In this document: one piece after another, positions 5,645 through 12,420 of the stretch
Position numbering within the stretch: the first letter of the stretch is position 1
Layout: the number at the start of each line of letters is the position of its first letter
Notes under the pieces: generated by a model
The model's input: only the letters and a program-made list of their open reading frames with translations
The model's database searches: none
Told to the model about the DNA's origin: nothing
Origin: a virus
IMG/VR virus record: IMGVR_UViG_3300047476_000715
Location: 1-33,124 of that record
Reading direction: 5' to 3' (one strand)
Length of the DNA: 33,124 bases
Position numbers and translations under genes: made by a program

Positions 5645-5861
5645 GCCTGTTAGGTAACTTTAGTTGTTTAGCATAAAAGTACAATGTTCTAGTCCCCATT
5701 CCTATAGCTACAGCTATATCAGAAACATCATCATACTTAGCAGTGTCATACCATGCTTTGGTAATGATGCGTTTCTTCATGTTTTCAATGTTTAGGTCTT
5801 CACCTTCAACATATACCACTTCAGGGTATTTTTCTTCAATTAGTGTGATGTTTGTGTCCAT
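5631..5861 (-). CDS. Small helix-turn-helix protein
   Basis: The 76-aa product starts at ATG 5861 (MDTNITLIEEKYPEVVYVEG). A longer in-frame start at 5936 would lie inside the helicase gene, so the start just after the helicase stop was chosen; the leader ACATTAAAAAC is typical of this phage. The C-terminal part, YDDVSDIAVAIGMGTRTLYF then YAKQLKLPNRR, reads as a homeodomain-like helix-turn-helix that should bind DNA. It may regulate the early operon or assist replication; no family was assigned. Confidence 0.65.
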   Translation of the reverse strand: MDTNITLIEEKYPEVVYVEGEDLNIENMKKRIITKAWYDTAKYDDVSDIAVAIGMGTRTLYFYAKQLKLPNRRGLK

Positions 5862-5865
5862 GTTT

Positions 5866-7203
5866 TTAATGTTTATAGTCTTGAAAAGTTGTTGTTTCTC
5901 CGATAAACCTAACTGGTATATTCCCTGTCCTACCATGTCTATTCTTTTCTACTTTAACGATAACTAGGTCATCAGGATTGTATTCCTTACCACCTATTTC
6001 TACAGGTTCTTTCATTTCGTAGTAAGATGGTCGCATAAGCATAATAACTATGTCAGCGTCTTGCTCAATACTACCTGATTCTCTAAGATCAGACAACATA
6101 GGTAGCTTATCAGCTCTTTCCTCTACCTTACGGCTTAACTGAGATAAAGCAATGATTGGAACTTCCAACTCTTTGGCTAAGGCTTTAAGGCTTCTGCTTA
6201 TTAAACTTACTTCCTGCTCTCGGTTTTGGTTTGATTTGCCTTGTCCACTCATTAGCTGAAGATAGTCTAGGAATATAACCTTAATGCCATACTTCTGCTT
6301 CAGAATAGTAGCCTTAGCTCTGAGTTGTGAGATACTGATACCACCAGTATCTTCTATGTAGATGGGGGATTGGATTATCTTGTCATCTGTCTTTAAAAGT
6401 AGCTTTCTTTCGTAGTCGTTCAAATTATTCGTTCTAAGGCGTTTTAAGGGCACTTGACTCGTTATTGACTCTAACCTTTCAACTAGCTGTTCGGAGCTCA
6501 TTTCGAGGCTAAAAATAGCCGTAGGTACGTTATTTAGAATAGCTAAGTGATAAACACTTGAAAGCATCATTGCTGTCTTACCTGCTCCTGGTCTTGCAGC
6601 TATAATACATAGGTCAGGTTTACACCATCCTGCTATAGTATGGTTTAGTTCCTCAAATCCTGTATTAAATCCTAAAAGTTCCCCATTACTAGCTTTATCT
6701 CTAGCGTAGTTGATAGATAATACGATGTCTTCTATGCTTTTTTCATAGATATTGCCATATTCTTGTAAAGCTATAAGTTGACTATTTAGGTCAGAAAGTA
6801 AATCTATAGCTTGACTATCGTTATTTAAGCACTGATTCTCAGCTATTTTAAGCACTTTATAAGCTTCACGCTTCTTATACATCTCAATAACAATCTCAAT
6901 ATGGCTGTTGATATGGTGACTAGAAGTTACATTATCAGTTAACTTAGATAGGTAGAATGCACCACCTACTTCTTGTATATCAGCATCTTGTGAAAGTTTT
7001 TGAGCTACAGTTGATAGGTCTATAGATACGTTAGTATCGTACATATCTTTGATAGCGTTAAAGATTTTTTGGTGCTTAAGGTCGTAGAATATGTCAGCCT
7101 TTAGATGACCTATAACCAATGGAATAGTCCTTTTATCTAAAAGCAGTGCCCCGAGTATGTTAGATTCAATATCTAAGGCTTTTGGTAGGTTTATAGCTAT
7201 CAT
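5866..7203 (-). CDS. dnaB: Replicative DNA helicase, DnaB family
   Basis: The 445-aa product has an N-terminal DnaB domain (about 1-150) and a RecA-like motor: Walker A ARPGAGKT (203-210), FSLEMS (231-236), Walker B VIFLDYLQLM (309-318), LSQLSRKVEERADKLPMLSD (about 353-372), LRESGSIEQDADIV (373-386) and KNRHGRTG near the C terminus, with the arginine-finger region present. It unwinds DNA at the fork as a hexamer. The length is close to bacterial DnaB. Its ATG overlaps the stop of the initiator gene upstream (ATGA at 7200-7203), so the two are coupled. No primase or polymerase was seen in the phage. Confidence 0.96.
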   Translation of the reverse strand: MIAINLPKALDIESNILGALLLDKRTIPLVIGHLKADIFYDLKHQKIFNAIKDMYDTNVSIDLSTVAQKLSQDADIQEVGGAFYLSKLTDNVTSSHHINSHIEIVIEMYKKREAYKVLKIAENQCLNNDSQAIDLLSDLNSQLIALQEYGNIYEKSIEDIVLSINYARDKASNGELLGFNTGFEELNHTIAGWCKPDLCIIAARPGAGKTAMMLSSVYHLAILNNVPTAIFSLEMSSEQLVERLESITSQVPLKRLRTNNLNDYERKLLLKTDDKIIQSPIYIEDTGGISISQLRAKATILKQKYGIKVIFLDYLQLMSGQGKSNQNREQEVSLISRSLKALAKELEVPIIALSQLSRKVEERADKLPMLSDLRESGSIEQDADIVIMLMRPSYYEMKEPVEIGGKEYNPDDLVIVKVEKNRHGRTGNIPVRFIGETTTFQDYKH

Positions 7204-7856
7204 TTAAGTTTAATTTGTGTAGTTATTTTGTTAGTAGGTACTTGTTGGTTAAATTCCTTAGGCTTAATTATCTCATCATAGAATGATTCGTTATTTAAGT
7301 AGGTATCAGGATTCTTTCGGTATTGTTTATCAGGTTGTGCAATCTTATATTCCTTAGTATGTTTAATAGCTTGTGTTCTTTGATCGTCAGTTAGCTTATT
7401 CCATTTAGTTTGTAGTTTAGTTTTACTACCAACCTTCTTATCATATAAATCCCACCATGAATCGAAAGATATATTTATATATTTATTATTAATTGTATTA
7501 TTAAGTATTGTATTATTATCCTTAGCCTTTCCCAAATACCCCTCTTCGACTTTCCGAATACCCCCTTCTCTTTTCCGAATAGGTATTGTGGGTGTCAAAA
7601 TCCTTTGTTTCACTTGTTTACCATCATACAAAAGAAATGTAGTTATATAGCCTTTACTAACCAACTGGCTTACTAACTCACTAATCCTTGATGGGCTCAA
7701 CTGAAAAAACTCGGCAAAATACTTATTACTAGCAAAACAACCCTTTTCTTTATCTAAGCTATCAATCTCTACCAACAATAGCTTTTCCATCCATGTAAGG
7801 TTTTCATCCAACCATACTTCTTTGGGAATCCAAACTCCCTTAAAATCTCTTTCCAT
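7200..7856 (-). CDS. Replication initiator or helicase loader, winged-helix protein
   Basis: The 218-aa product begins MERDFKGVWIPKEVWL. A TTG start 21 bases upstream is possible, but the ATG matches the family start and leaves the hairpin at 7868-7916 in the leader. Residues about 5-75 form a winged helix (LTWMEKLLLVEIDSL, NKYFAEFFQLSPSRISELVS, LVSKGYI). After a polar linker, residues about 130-195 carry FDSWWDLYDKKVGSKTKL then YRKNPDTYLNNESF, a pattern common at the C terminus of phage replisome organisers that contact the helicase. Direct overlap with dnaB supports that role. Confidence 0.78.
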   Translation of the reverse strand: MERDFKGVWIPKEVWLDENLTWMEKLLLVEIDSLDKEKGCFASNKYFAEFFQLSPSRISELVSQLVSKGYITTFLLYDGKQVKQRILTPTIPIRKREGGIRKVEEGYLGKAKDNNTILNNTINNKYINISFDSWWDLYDKKVGSKTKLQTKWNKLTDDQRTQAIKHTKEYKIAQPDKQYRKNPDTYLNNESFYDEIIKPKEFNQQVPTNKITTQIKLK

Positions 7857-7867
7857 AAAATAAAAGT

Positions 7868-7916
7868 GCCCTATCAAGTTCCCCCTACATTGCAGATAGG
7901 GGTTCGTATCAAGGGC
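7868..7916 (-). promoter_or_regulatory. Structured leader hairpin upstream of the replication initiator
   Basis: GCCC/GGGC (7868-7871 with 7913-7916) and CCCCTA/TAGGGG (7882-7887 with 7897-7902) make two GC-rich stems in an otherwise AT-rich genome. The internal loops, TATCAAGTTC and TTCGTATCAA, are 10 nt each and both carry TATCAA. It ends 11 bases before the chosen start codon and could act as a translational control element, protein-binding site or part of an origin. Confidence 0.55.
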
Positions 7917-7949
7917 AATAAGTTCTTAATGAGTCTGCAATACTCATGA

Positions 7950-7957
7950 CAAATATA
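7950..7957 (-). promoter_or_regulatory. Candidate internal early promoter (-7 box TATATTTG)
   Basis: The minus strand reads TATATTTG, an exact TAnnTTTG match, immediately after the preceding gene's stop and about 95 bases upstream of the initiator ATG. No clear -33 TTG was found. It could give the initiator and helicase their own transcript with the structured leader. Confidence 0.45.
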
Positions 7958-8170
7958 CTATTTATCTCTAACTATTCTAAAAATTACATCCCTATTTTTA
8001 TGTTTAAATCTACGCTTTAATAACGGACTAAGTGACTTTTTTATTGCATCTTGGGTAATATTTGTGTTCCTAGAAGCATGAGCCAATGATTTAAACAATA
8101 TTTCAGACTTATCGTCAACATAAATCATCCTCACTGGTACTGAGTTCTCTAATCCTGCAATCTCCATCAT
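7958..8170 (-). CDS. Small NUMOD1-like DNA-binding protein
   Basis: In the 70-aa product, IYVDDKSEILFKSLAHASRN, then TNITQDAIKKSLSP and KNRDVIFRIV. The S-L..A.....I....I...L spacing parallels the NUMOD1 modules at the ends of the two homing endonucleases in this genome (SVSEAAKLYNIKQQTLSSKL; SIKEASEKENINYSTLKAML). A stand-alone DNA-binding module is therefore likely. The start (MM, at 8170 or 8167) overlaps the preceding stop in an ATGA arrangement. Confidence 0.6.
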   Translation of the reverse strand: MMEIAGLENSVPVRMIYVDDKSEILFKSLAHASRNTNITQDAIKKSLSPLLKRRFKHKNRDVIFRIVRDK

Positions 8171-8283
8171 ATATTCCTAAATTTACTAATTATTAATGCT
8201 GTTAAATAGATTGTTATTGCTAATGGAACTGAAATGAACGTAAAGAATAGCAGTTCATAGATAAATATTAGTATTTCTTTCAT
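8167..8283 (-). CDS. Tiny membrane protein (38 aa)
   Basis: A 38-codon frame, MKEILIFIYELLFFTFISVP then LAITIYLTALIISKF, is hydrophobic almost throughout and would span the membrane once or twice, ending basic. Its TGA overlaps the next start (ATGA), a strong sign that it is translated. No family was recognised. It belongs to a series of tiny membrane proteins in this operon. Confidence 0.6.
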   Translation of the reverse strand: MKEILIFIYELLFFTFISVPLAITIYLTALIISKFRNI

Positions 8284-8286
8284 AGG

Positions 8287-8490
8287 TTATTTGTTTTGGT
8301 TATAGGTTTGGTTGTAGTATTCTTCTGCAATATCTCCAAAGCGTTCTGCCCCATAATTAACAGCATCTATTATCTGCTCTTTTTCTTTTTCAATTAGTCT
8401 TTTTTCATTATTCGCTATCCAAGTATCAAAGTCAGTAAACTTATCTATCAAATGGTATAACTCAATCAATTCTTGCATTGCTGTTTTCAT
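8287..8490 (-). CDS. Small helical hypothetical protein
   Basis: The 67-aa product is all-helical in appearance: MQELIELYHLIDKF, NNEKRLIEKEKEQIIDAVNY, then GAERFGDIAEEYYNQTY. The EKEQIIDA..YG......EYYN pattern is familiar from many small phage proteins of Bacteroidota, with no known function. It lies 3 bases from each neighbouring gene, in a tightly packed cluster. Confidence 0.6.
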   Translation of the reverse strand: MKTAMQELIELYHLIDKFTDFDTWIANNEKRLIEKEKEQIIDAVNYGAERFGDIAEEYYNQTYNQNK

Positions 8491-8493
8491 AGT

Positions 8494-8628
8494 TTAATCT
8501 TTTGTGTCTAGTTTATTATAAATAGCATAAGTCATAAACAATATAGCTTCTAATAATCTACCTTTAAAGGCAAAGTATAATGAAATGCTTGAACATACTA
8601 TAGCTGCTATTAAAGAAAATAATTTCAT
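8494..8628 (-). CDS. Tiny membrane protein (44 aa)
   Basis: A 44-codon frame begins MKLFSLIAAIVCSSISLYFA and continues FKGRLLEAILFMTYAIY, with two short membrane segments separated by FKGR, and ends in a charged tail (NKLDTKD). It lies 3 bases upstream of the next gene and right after the terminator at 8637-8700, so it may head the transcript below that terminator. No family was recognised. Confidence 0.6.
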   Translation of the reverse strand: MKLFSLIAAIVCSSISLYFAFKGRLLEAILFMTYAIYNKLDTKD

Positions 8629-8636
8629 GTGTGTAG

Positions 8637-8700
8637 TTTAAAAAACCACCCCAAGTTCCCGAATTACTATTTGGTTAAAAATATTAATATCTTGAGGTGG
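8637..8700 (-). terminator. Internal terminator of the early operon
   Basis: On the minus strand ACCACCTCAAG (from 8700) pairs with CTTGGGGTGGT (to 8644), an 11-bp stem with one wobble or mismatch, around a 35-nt loop, followed by T residues. It lies 11 bases after the stop of the gene at 8711-9175. The large loop makes it either an attenuating terminator or an mRNA-end structure. Confidence 0.6.
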
Positions 8701-8710
8701 TATAAGGTTT

Positions 8711-9175
8711 TTATTTCTTTAAGTTAATCTTAAATGTTGTTGTGCTAATTCTAGGAGCTGGATGTATTACTTCTCCTGTTTCAGGATCTACCATAGCTGT
8801 TGGTAAGGTTCTAAGCATCTTTTCCCTTTCCTTGATAGCAAACTTCATAGACTCTAATTGGTCATTCATCTTGCTCCATGTATGGTCTTGGTCATAGATA
8901 TACTTTACGCCTGACTCAAACTTAGCCATTTCGCTTCCTAATACCTCTGCTTTGCCTCCAGGATATTTACTAAGCTCATCTAGTACTAACTCCTTTAAAT
9001 CGGCTCTAATGCCTTCTAAAAGCTGAACAACAGCCTCAGATTTAACAAGTAACTCTAATGGCGACTCACCAGTTTGTGTAAAGTGATCTACTATCTGCGA
9101 TTTGATTAACTCAATAGCAAATTTGTTAGGCTCAATAGAAGCAAGTTCTACTTTTGGTAATAATGTTAGGTTCAT
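8711..9175 (-). CDS. Hypothetical protein of the recombination cluster
   Basis: The 154-aa product is mostly helical: LVKSEAVVQLLEGIRADLKE, LVLDELSKYPGGKAEVLGSE, KFESGVKYIYDQDHTW, then a helix MKFAIKEREKMLRTLP and a beta tail with PETGEVIHPAPRISTTTFKI. Proteins with this LDEL.KYPGGKAEVLG pattern recur beside annealing protein genes in phages, so a single-strand DNA accessory role is plausible but inferred from context. It is followed by the terminator-like hairpin at 8637-8700. Confidence 0.55.
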   Translation of the reverse strand: MNLTLLPKVELASIEPNKFAIELIKSQIVDHFTQTGESPLELLVKSEAVVQLLEGIRADLKELVLDELSKYPGGKAEVLGSEMAKFESGVKYIYDQDHTWSKMNDQLESMKFAIKEREKMLRTLPTAMVDPETGEVIHPAPRISTTTFKINLKK

Positions 9176-9176
9176 G

Positions 9177-9413
9177 TTAAATGTTTTTGTTTTTTAATTG
9201 TAATGTCCCATGATAATCCATAAAGTTTTCCATAGCCCAAATACTATCTTTATAATGAGTTCCTATAGGCTCTTTTTGAGTATGATTAGGATTATGCAAT
9301 AAAGTGCCCTCATCTTTATTTAAAAATAAAACTATGATTCCAGTATATGTATTAATCATTAATTTAGGGAATGTAATATCAGAATCGTAAGAATGGTTTA
9401 TAGAATGTAGCAT
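9177..9413 (-). CDS. Hypothetical small protein
   Basis: The 78-aa product has beta-rich segments (FPKLMINTYTGIIVLFLNKD, EGTLLHNPNHTQ) followed by IGTHYKDSIWAMENFMDYHG. The pattern (YPKLM...G.IVLF...GEGT.L ... W.M..F.D..G.L) recurs in phage replication arms without known function. It overlaps the annealing-protein gene by one base and lies one base upstream of the next gene. Confidence 0.55.
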   Translation of the reverse strand: MLHSINHSYDSDITFPKLMINTYTGIIVLFLNKDEGTLLHNPNHTQKEPIGTHYKDSIWAMENFMDYHGTLQLKNKNI

Positions 9414-10075
9414 TATTTAAGATTTTCTTTTTTCATTTTTAATACCTTCATCAATGTTTCATCAGCATCGAAGATTTGCTTATATCCATAGTAAATGTCA
9501 GTTAACTGCTTAACCTTAGTACACTTAGCTATTTCCATCATAATATCTTCTCTGCTTGGTACATCATCGATTATTTCAGCTACTACCTCTTGTACTGGCT
9601 TTGAAGGTTTTTTAGGCTCTTCATGAACAAAGTCCATCTCCTCAGCAGGTGTAGCCTCGAATCCTGCAGCTTTCATCAACCATGCTAATAAGTTACGATA
9701 AGCCTTGCCTATTGCTCTTGTCTGTGCCATAGATAGTATTGCATATTCATCAAAATACCTTTTAGTCTTTTCGGCATTGGAACATAAAGCAATACCAGTA
9801 GCAACAACAGCACCTGTATTAATATTACGAACTTCGCAAGTTGCCAAATATTTGATATTCGTTTCATTAGATAAATCTTTAGTGTCTGTAATAATTGGCA
9901 TCAATCCTAGAGAAGCACCAGCAAATTGCCAACCTTCTACATTTACGAATTGTTTGCCTTGAATATTTGAGCTTAAACCTTTTTCTTTTATAAGTTTAGA
10001 TAACTCGTTAGATAATTGTAGCATTGAGTCTTTGTTGATTAACTCATAGCTTGGGCTAGTTGTTTGTAATTCCAT
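9413..10075 (-). CDS. Putative single-strand DNA annealing protein (RAD52/Erf-like)
   Basis: In the 220-aa product, residues about 40-150 form the core: NVEGWQFAGASLGLMPIITD, KYLATCEVRNINTGAVVATG, then YAILSMAQTRAIGKAYRNLL. The VEGW...G..LGL..., A.CEV.N..TG.VV.TG.., SMAQTRAIGKAYR series is shared by a phage family related to RAD52/Erf-type annealing proteins (from memory). The tail (about 155-220) is a charged linker and a helical end. It should pair complementary single strands in recombination-dependent replication; the nearby nuclease fits. Confidence 0.6.
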   Translation of the reverse strand: MELQTTSPSYELINKDSMLQLSNELSKLIKEKGLSSNIQGKQFVNVEGWQFAGASLGLMPIITDTKDLSNETNIKYLATCEVRNINTGAVVATGIALCSNAEKTKRYFDEYAILSMAQTRAIGKAYRNLLAWLMKAAGFEATPAEEMDFVHEEPKKPSKPVQEVVAEIIDDVPSREDIMMEIAKCTKVKQLTDIYYGYKQIFDADETLMKVLKMKKENLK

Positions 10076-10253
10076 TTGTTATTTGATTTGATTGTGTAAA
10101 AAAAGTTGCTTGTTTGATTGGATACTGTTCCCACATCTTAACCATAGCTTCCATAGTTTCATAACTTGATTGGCTGTAGTTCATGTTGTGGATGATTTTA
10201 GCGACAAAGATTTTTTTGTCTACTTCGTTCATGTGTGCGAATGTTGATAGCAT
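10056..10253 (-). CDS. Hypothetical small helical protein
   Basis: The 65-aa product reads MNEVDKKIFVAKIIHNMNYS then YETMEAMVKMWEQYPIKQAT. Short proteins with this KI...M.Y....... W...PIK.A pattern recur in phages without known function. An internal start at codon 8 (MNEVDKK) may be the real one. It overlaps the annealing-protein gene by 20 bases. Confidence 0.55.
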   Translation of the reverse strand: MLSTFAHMNEVDKKIFVAKIIHNMNYSQSSYETMEAMVKMWEQYPIKQATFFTQSNQITNGITNN

Positions 10254-10259
10254 AATTGT

Positions 10260-10634
10260 TTAGTTTGATGATAATGTTAAAAGGTTTTTATTAGCCATGT
10301 TTAAGCCTAACTCTTGTTTCACTTGCTCGTATTGAGCCTTATAAAGTTTCATGAAGCCTAAGTCATTCTCGAAGGTTGTAATGCCATGAATAACGGTAGT
10401 ATGATCCCTTTCGAATACTTGCCCTATCTCTTTTAGTGTCATAGAAAAATAACGTCTAAAAATATAGTAGCACATATTCCTAGCGAATACTAGCTCCTTA
10501 CTACGATCAGGCGTAAATACCTTATACCTATCTACCTTCATAATTTCGCAGACTTTTCTAATAACCTGCTCAAATTTTACTTCTTTTTGCTTAAGTCCTG
10601 GCATAACGTAATAGCTTATTTTTGTTGCTCCCAT
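10260..10634 (-). CDS. Stand-alone DnaA domain IV-like DNA-binding protein
   Basis: In the 124-aa product, residues about 20-100 match the C-terminal DNA-binding domain of DnaA: a first helix VIRKVCEIMKVD, then RSKELVFARNMCYYIFRRYF, LKEIGQVF, and the DnaA signature ERDHTTVIHG (75-84). No AAA+ ATPase domain precedes it. It could bind DnaA-box-like sites at the phage origin, compete with host DnaA, or regulate transcription. The helicase and initiator lie downstream in the same operon. It overlaps the next gene upstream by 19 bases. Confidence 0.87.
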   Translation of the reverse strand: MGATKISYYVMPGLKQKEVKFEQVIRKVCEIMKVDRYKVFTPDRSKELVFARNMCYYIFRRYFSMTLKEIGQVFERDHTTVIHGITTFENDLGFMKLYKAQYEQVKQELGLNMANKNLLTLSSN

Positions 10635-10813
10635 ATTTGGTTTTTAAGTATTTCTAATTTCTTCTCGTAGAATGTTTTGATCAACTCGGTCATCTCGTAA
10701 TCATTGTTCTTTAATCTTGTTTCAATGATGTAACGACTATAGCCTGTAATCTCCATAATCTTCTTCATGTCCCCATACTTAAATAGGCTCTTGTGGTCTT
10801 TGATTTCTAACAT
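10616..10813 (-). CDS. Small helix-turn-helix-like protein
   Basis: In the 65-aa product, YGDMKKIMEITGYSRYIIET then RLKNNDYEMTELIKTFYEKK. The first part reads like a helix-turn-helix (KKIMEITGYSRYIIETRLK), with a helix of the kind found in small Bacteroidota phage regulators. Its 3' end overlaps the DnaA-like gene by 19 bases, so the two may be co-translated. A DNA-binding role is likely, the target unknown. Confidence 0.6.
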   Translation of the reverse strand: MLEIKDHKSLFKYGDMKKIMEITGYSRYIIETRLKNNDYEMTELIKTFYEKKLEILKNQIWEQQK

Positions 10814-10850
10814 TTGTTTTATTTGGTTTTAAAGTGATTGATATGTCTAT

Positions 10851-11339
10851 CTATTTGTAACGTAAAGTTGTTTTATTTTTATTCTGTCCGTTTAACATTG
10901 CTTTTAATGTTGAATAATTTATGTTTTCTTTTTCAGATGCTTCTTTGATAGATCCATAAAATACATTATTTTCCATGTTAATTATTGATCTATTATGTAT
11001 TGTAGAAAATATCTTTCTACATTTATCACTTAAACCAATAGCCCAAGCGTGTACAGTATTCTCACTTGCTGTTACCCATTCAAGGTTTTCTAATCTATTA
11101 TCAGATTTGATACCATTAATATGATTTACTTGGGGTTTTTTATCAGGGTTTGGTATAAAAGATATGGCTAAAAGTCTATGTATAGATATATTTTTCTTCT
11201 TACCACTTTTGCATAATACAACCATTACATAACCATCCTTGTCTAAGCGTGTTTTTAAAAATATGTTTTTTCTTTTGCTAAATACTTGTCCTTTAGTATT
11301 TATAGTGTAATCATCAAATCCTTCAATGTCTTTTTCCAT
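10851..11339 (-). CDS. Free-standing HNH homing endonuclease with NUMOD4 and NUMOD1
   Basis: The 162-aa product shows a NUMOD4-like start (IEGFDDYTINTKGQVFSKRK), IHRLLAISFIPNP, then the HNH core VNHINGIKSDNRLENLEWVT (71-90, His near 73), followed by ASENTVHAW. Residues about 119-150 form a C-terminal NUMOD1 DNA-binding module (NNVFYGSIKEASEKENINYS). It is likely to nick or cut a neighbouring allele and spread by repair. It sits between two small genes with a 2-base gap upstream and 37 downstream, neither of which is visibly interrupted. Confidence 0.9.
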   Translation of the reverse strand: MEKDIEGFDDYTINTKGQVFSKRKNIFLKTRLDKDGYVMVVLCKSGKKKNISIHRLLAISFIPNPDKKPQVNHINGIKSDNRLENLEWVTASENTVHAWAIGLSDKCRKIFSTIHNRSIINMENNVFYGSIKEASEKENINYSTLKAMLNGQNKNKTTLRYK

Positions 11340-11341
11340 GT

Positions 11342-11575
11342 TTATTTTAATTTATTAAATAATCTATTGTGCCTATCTATCGCCTCGATACAAGCATCTA
11401 ATGAGGCGTAATAACTACTTCTCCAGTAATACCATTTGCCATGTAGTATTTGATTGTCCCAAGTAATATACATCCCTTTGTAGGTGTATTGTTTTGACAT
11501 TCGTCCGTTACTGTTTACATAGGTAAACTCTTCTTTGATACCTTTTTTCTTTTGTTCTAGGGTTAGTTTCAGCAT
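11342..11575 (-). CDS. Hypothetical small protein
   Basis: The 77-aa product is aromatic-rich: YTYKGMYITWDNQILHGKWY then YWRSSYYASLDACIEAIDRH. It reads as several short strands followed by a C-terminal helix. The layout (strands ending in a SL..CI.AID.. helix) is common for small phage proteins of unknown function. The start follows the leader AAAACCAACACA. The HNH gene begins 2 bases downstream. Confidence 0.55.
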   Translation of the reverse strand: MLKLTLEQKKKGIKEEFTYVNSNGRMSKQYTYKGMYITWDNQILHGKWYYWRSSYYASLDACIEAIDRHNRLFNKLK

Positions 11576-11611
11576 TGTGTTGGTTTTAGATCTCGTCAGA
11601 GATATGAATTT

Positions 11612-11818
11612 TTACTCTTGCGAGGGTTTTTGATAGATTTTTGTTTCTAATATTTTTGATGTTCTTAGTGGTATGCCATTGCTTAGATTTTCAAATATTG
11701 CATAGGCTTTGTCTTTATCAACATTAATAGATCCGCTAATTAAGACACCTTCTTGCTTTGTGTAGTACATTGTGCTACCTAAGATTTGGTCTGTTTCTTC
11801 TACGAATTCGAATTTCAT
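11612..11818 (-). CDS. Hypothetical small protein
   Basis: The 68-aa product is probably beta-rich at the start (KFEFVEETDQILGSTMYYTK, EGVLISGSIN) followed by a helix (KDKAYAIFENLSNG) and a polar tail. No family was recognised. The four-copy 19-bp repeat at 11850-11918 lies directly upstream, so its expression may be controlled from there. The leader is AACCAAAACTAATAAAACAACAC. Confidence 0.55.
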   Translation of the reverse strand: MKFEFVEETDQILGSTMYYTKQEGVLISGSINVDKDKAYAIFENLSNGIPLRTSKILETKIYQKPSQE

Positions 11819-11849
11819 GTGTTGTTTTATTAGTTTTGGTTAAATTAAT

Positions 11850-11918
11850 GATAAGGCGTAAATAATAGGATAAGGCGTAATTATGACGATAAGGCGTAAA
11901 TATGAAGATAAGGCGTAA
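11850..11918. repeat. Four iterons GATAAGGCGTAA with exact 19-bp period
   Basis: The 12-mer GATAAGGCGTAA occurs at 11850, 11869, 11888 and 11907 without a mismatch, each followed by a 7-base AT-rich spacer (ATAATAG, TTATGAC, ATATGAA). The period is not a multiple of three, and the array fills the 101-base gap between two early genes. It looks like a multi-site protein-binding array: iteron origin, operator or partition-type site. Confidence 0.9.
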
Positions 11919-11919
11919 T

Positions 11920-12126
11920 TCACGTCTTTTTTATATTAAGCTTTGATAATCTAGTAAAGTAAGTTTTTGAATCGCCAATCTTAGCATTGCTCATGTTTTT
12001 TTCGTATTCCAATGGATGAATACAAGTTTTTGTCTGATGGTTGTAGTAGGCTTGTTCACCTTTCTCGATGATTGTACCTGTAATACCGCAACGCATTTTG
12101 TAGCTGAGTGTAATTAATTCGTGCAT
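11920..12126 (-). CDS. Hypothetical small protein
   Basis: The 68-aa product starts MHELITLSYKMRCGITGTII then EKGEQAYYNHQTKTCIHPLE. The arrangement C..tG..I.KGE.A.Y......C.H resembles a reduced treble-clef or PARP-type finger, but with two Cys and two His it is not clearly zinc-binding. It ends at the iteron array (stop 2 bases from the last iteron). Confidence 0.5.
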   Translation of the reverse strand: MHELITLSYKMRCGITGTIIEKGEQAYYNHQTKTCIHPLEYEKNMSNAKIGDSKTYFTRLSKLNIKKT

Positions 12127-12328
12127 GATGTTTTTGTTTGTTTTTAATTGTTTGGTAAAATTAGTAGTTTTTTTGATATCTTTTGAAGTTTTTTGCTAAA
12201 ATTTTGTTAAAGGTTTGTAAAGTTTTTGTGATCCATAAAAATTTTTGTGCCAATAATATGCGTACAACAGATTTTTAGCGAGGGTTTTTGTGTACCTACA
12301 TACCCATCTAGCTTAGCACACCTTAGGG

Positions 12329-12420
12329 GTTTTTGCCTATGGGGAGTTTTTGCCCATGCAAGATTTTTGGCTATGCCAGATTTTTGGTTGCAACTGATTA
12401 TTAGTTGCATAGTCAACTAA
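12329..12420. repeat. Tandem 17-bp repeat (four units) and adjacent hairpin
   Basis: Units at 12329, 12346, 12363 and 12380 follow the consensus RTTTTTGSCYATGSMAG (the last is degenerate). They are part of a wider stretch with further TTTTTG copies (12223, 12242, 12285). TTAGTTG at 12401-12407 and CAACTAA at 12414-12420 form a 7-bp hairpin stem right after the array. The stretch 12127-12589 has no credible gene; beyond the repeats it holds AATGTACTTACATT, a hairpin at 12533-12546. A candidate origin or control region. Confidence 0.75.

Noticed and set aside
5631-5936. Longer start for the small helix-turn-helix gene
   Set aside because: It would begin inside the dnaB gene. The ATG at 5861 has a normal leader right after the dnaB stop, and the extra residues show no domain.
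7200-7877. Upstream TTG start for the replication initiator
   Set aside because: The ATG at 7856 gives the typical MERDF...WIP start and leaves the hairpin in the leader.
11850-12396. CRISPR array
   Set aside because: Both arrays have very short repeats and spacers (12 + 7 bases; 17-base tandem units), and there is no cas gene or protospacer-sized spacer.
12207-12416. 69-codon minus-strand frame across the T-rich repeats
   Set aside because: The 17-bp period of the repeats is not a multiple of three, the composition does not look coding, and no motif is recognisable. The region is better explained as non-coding repeats.
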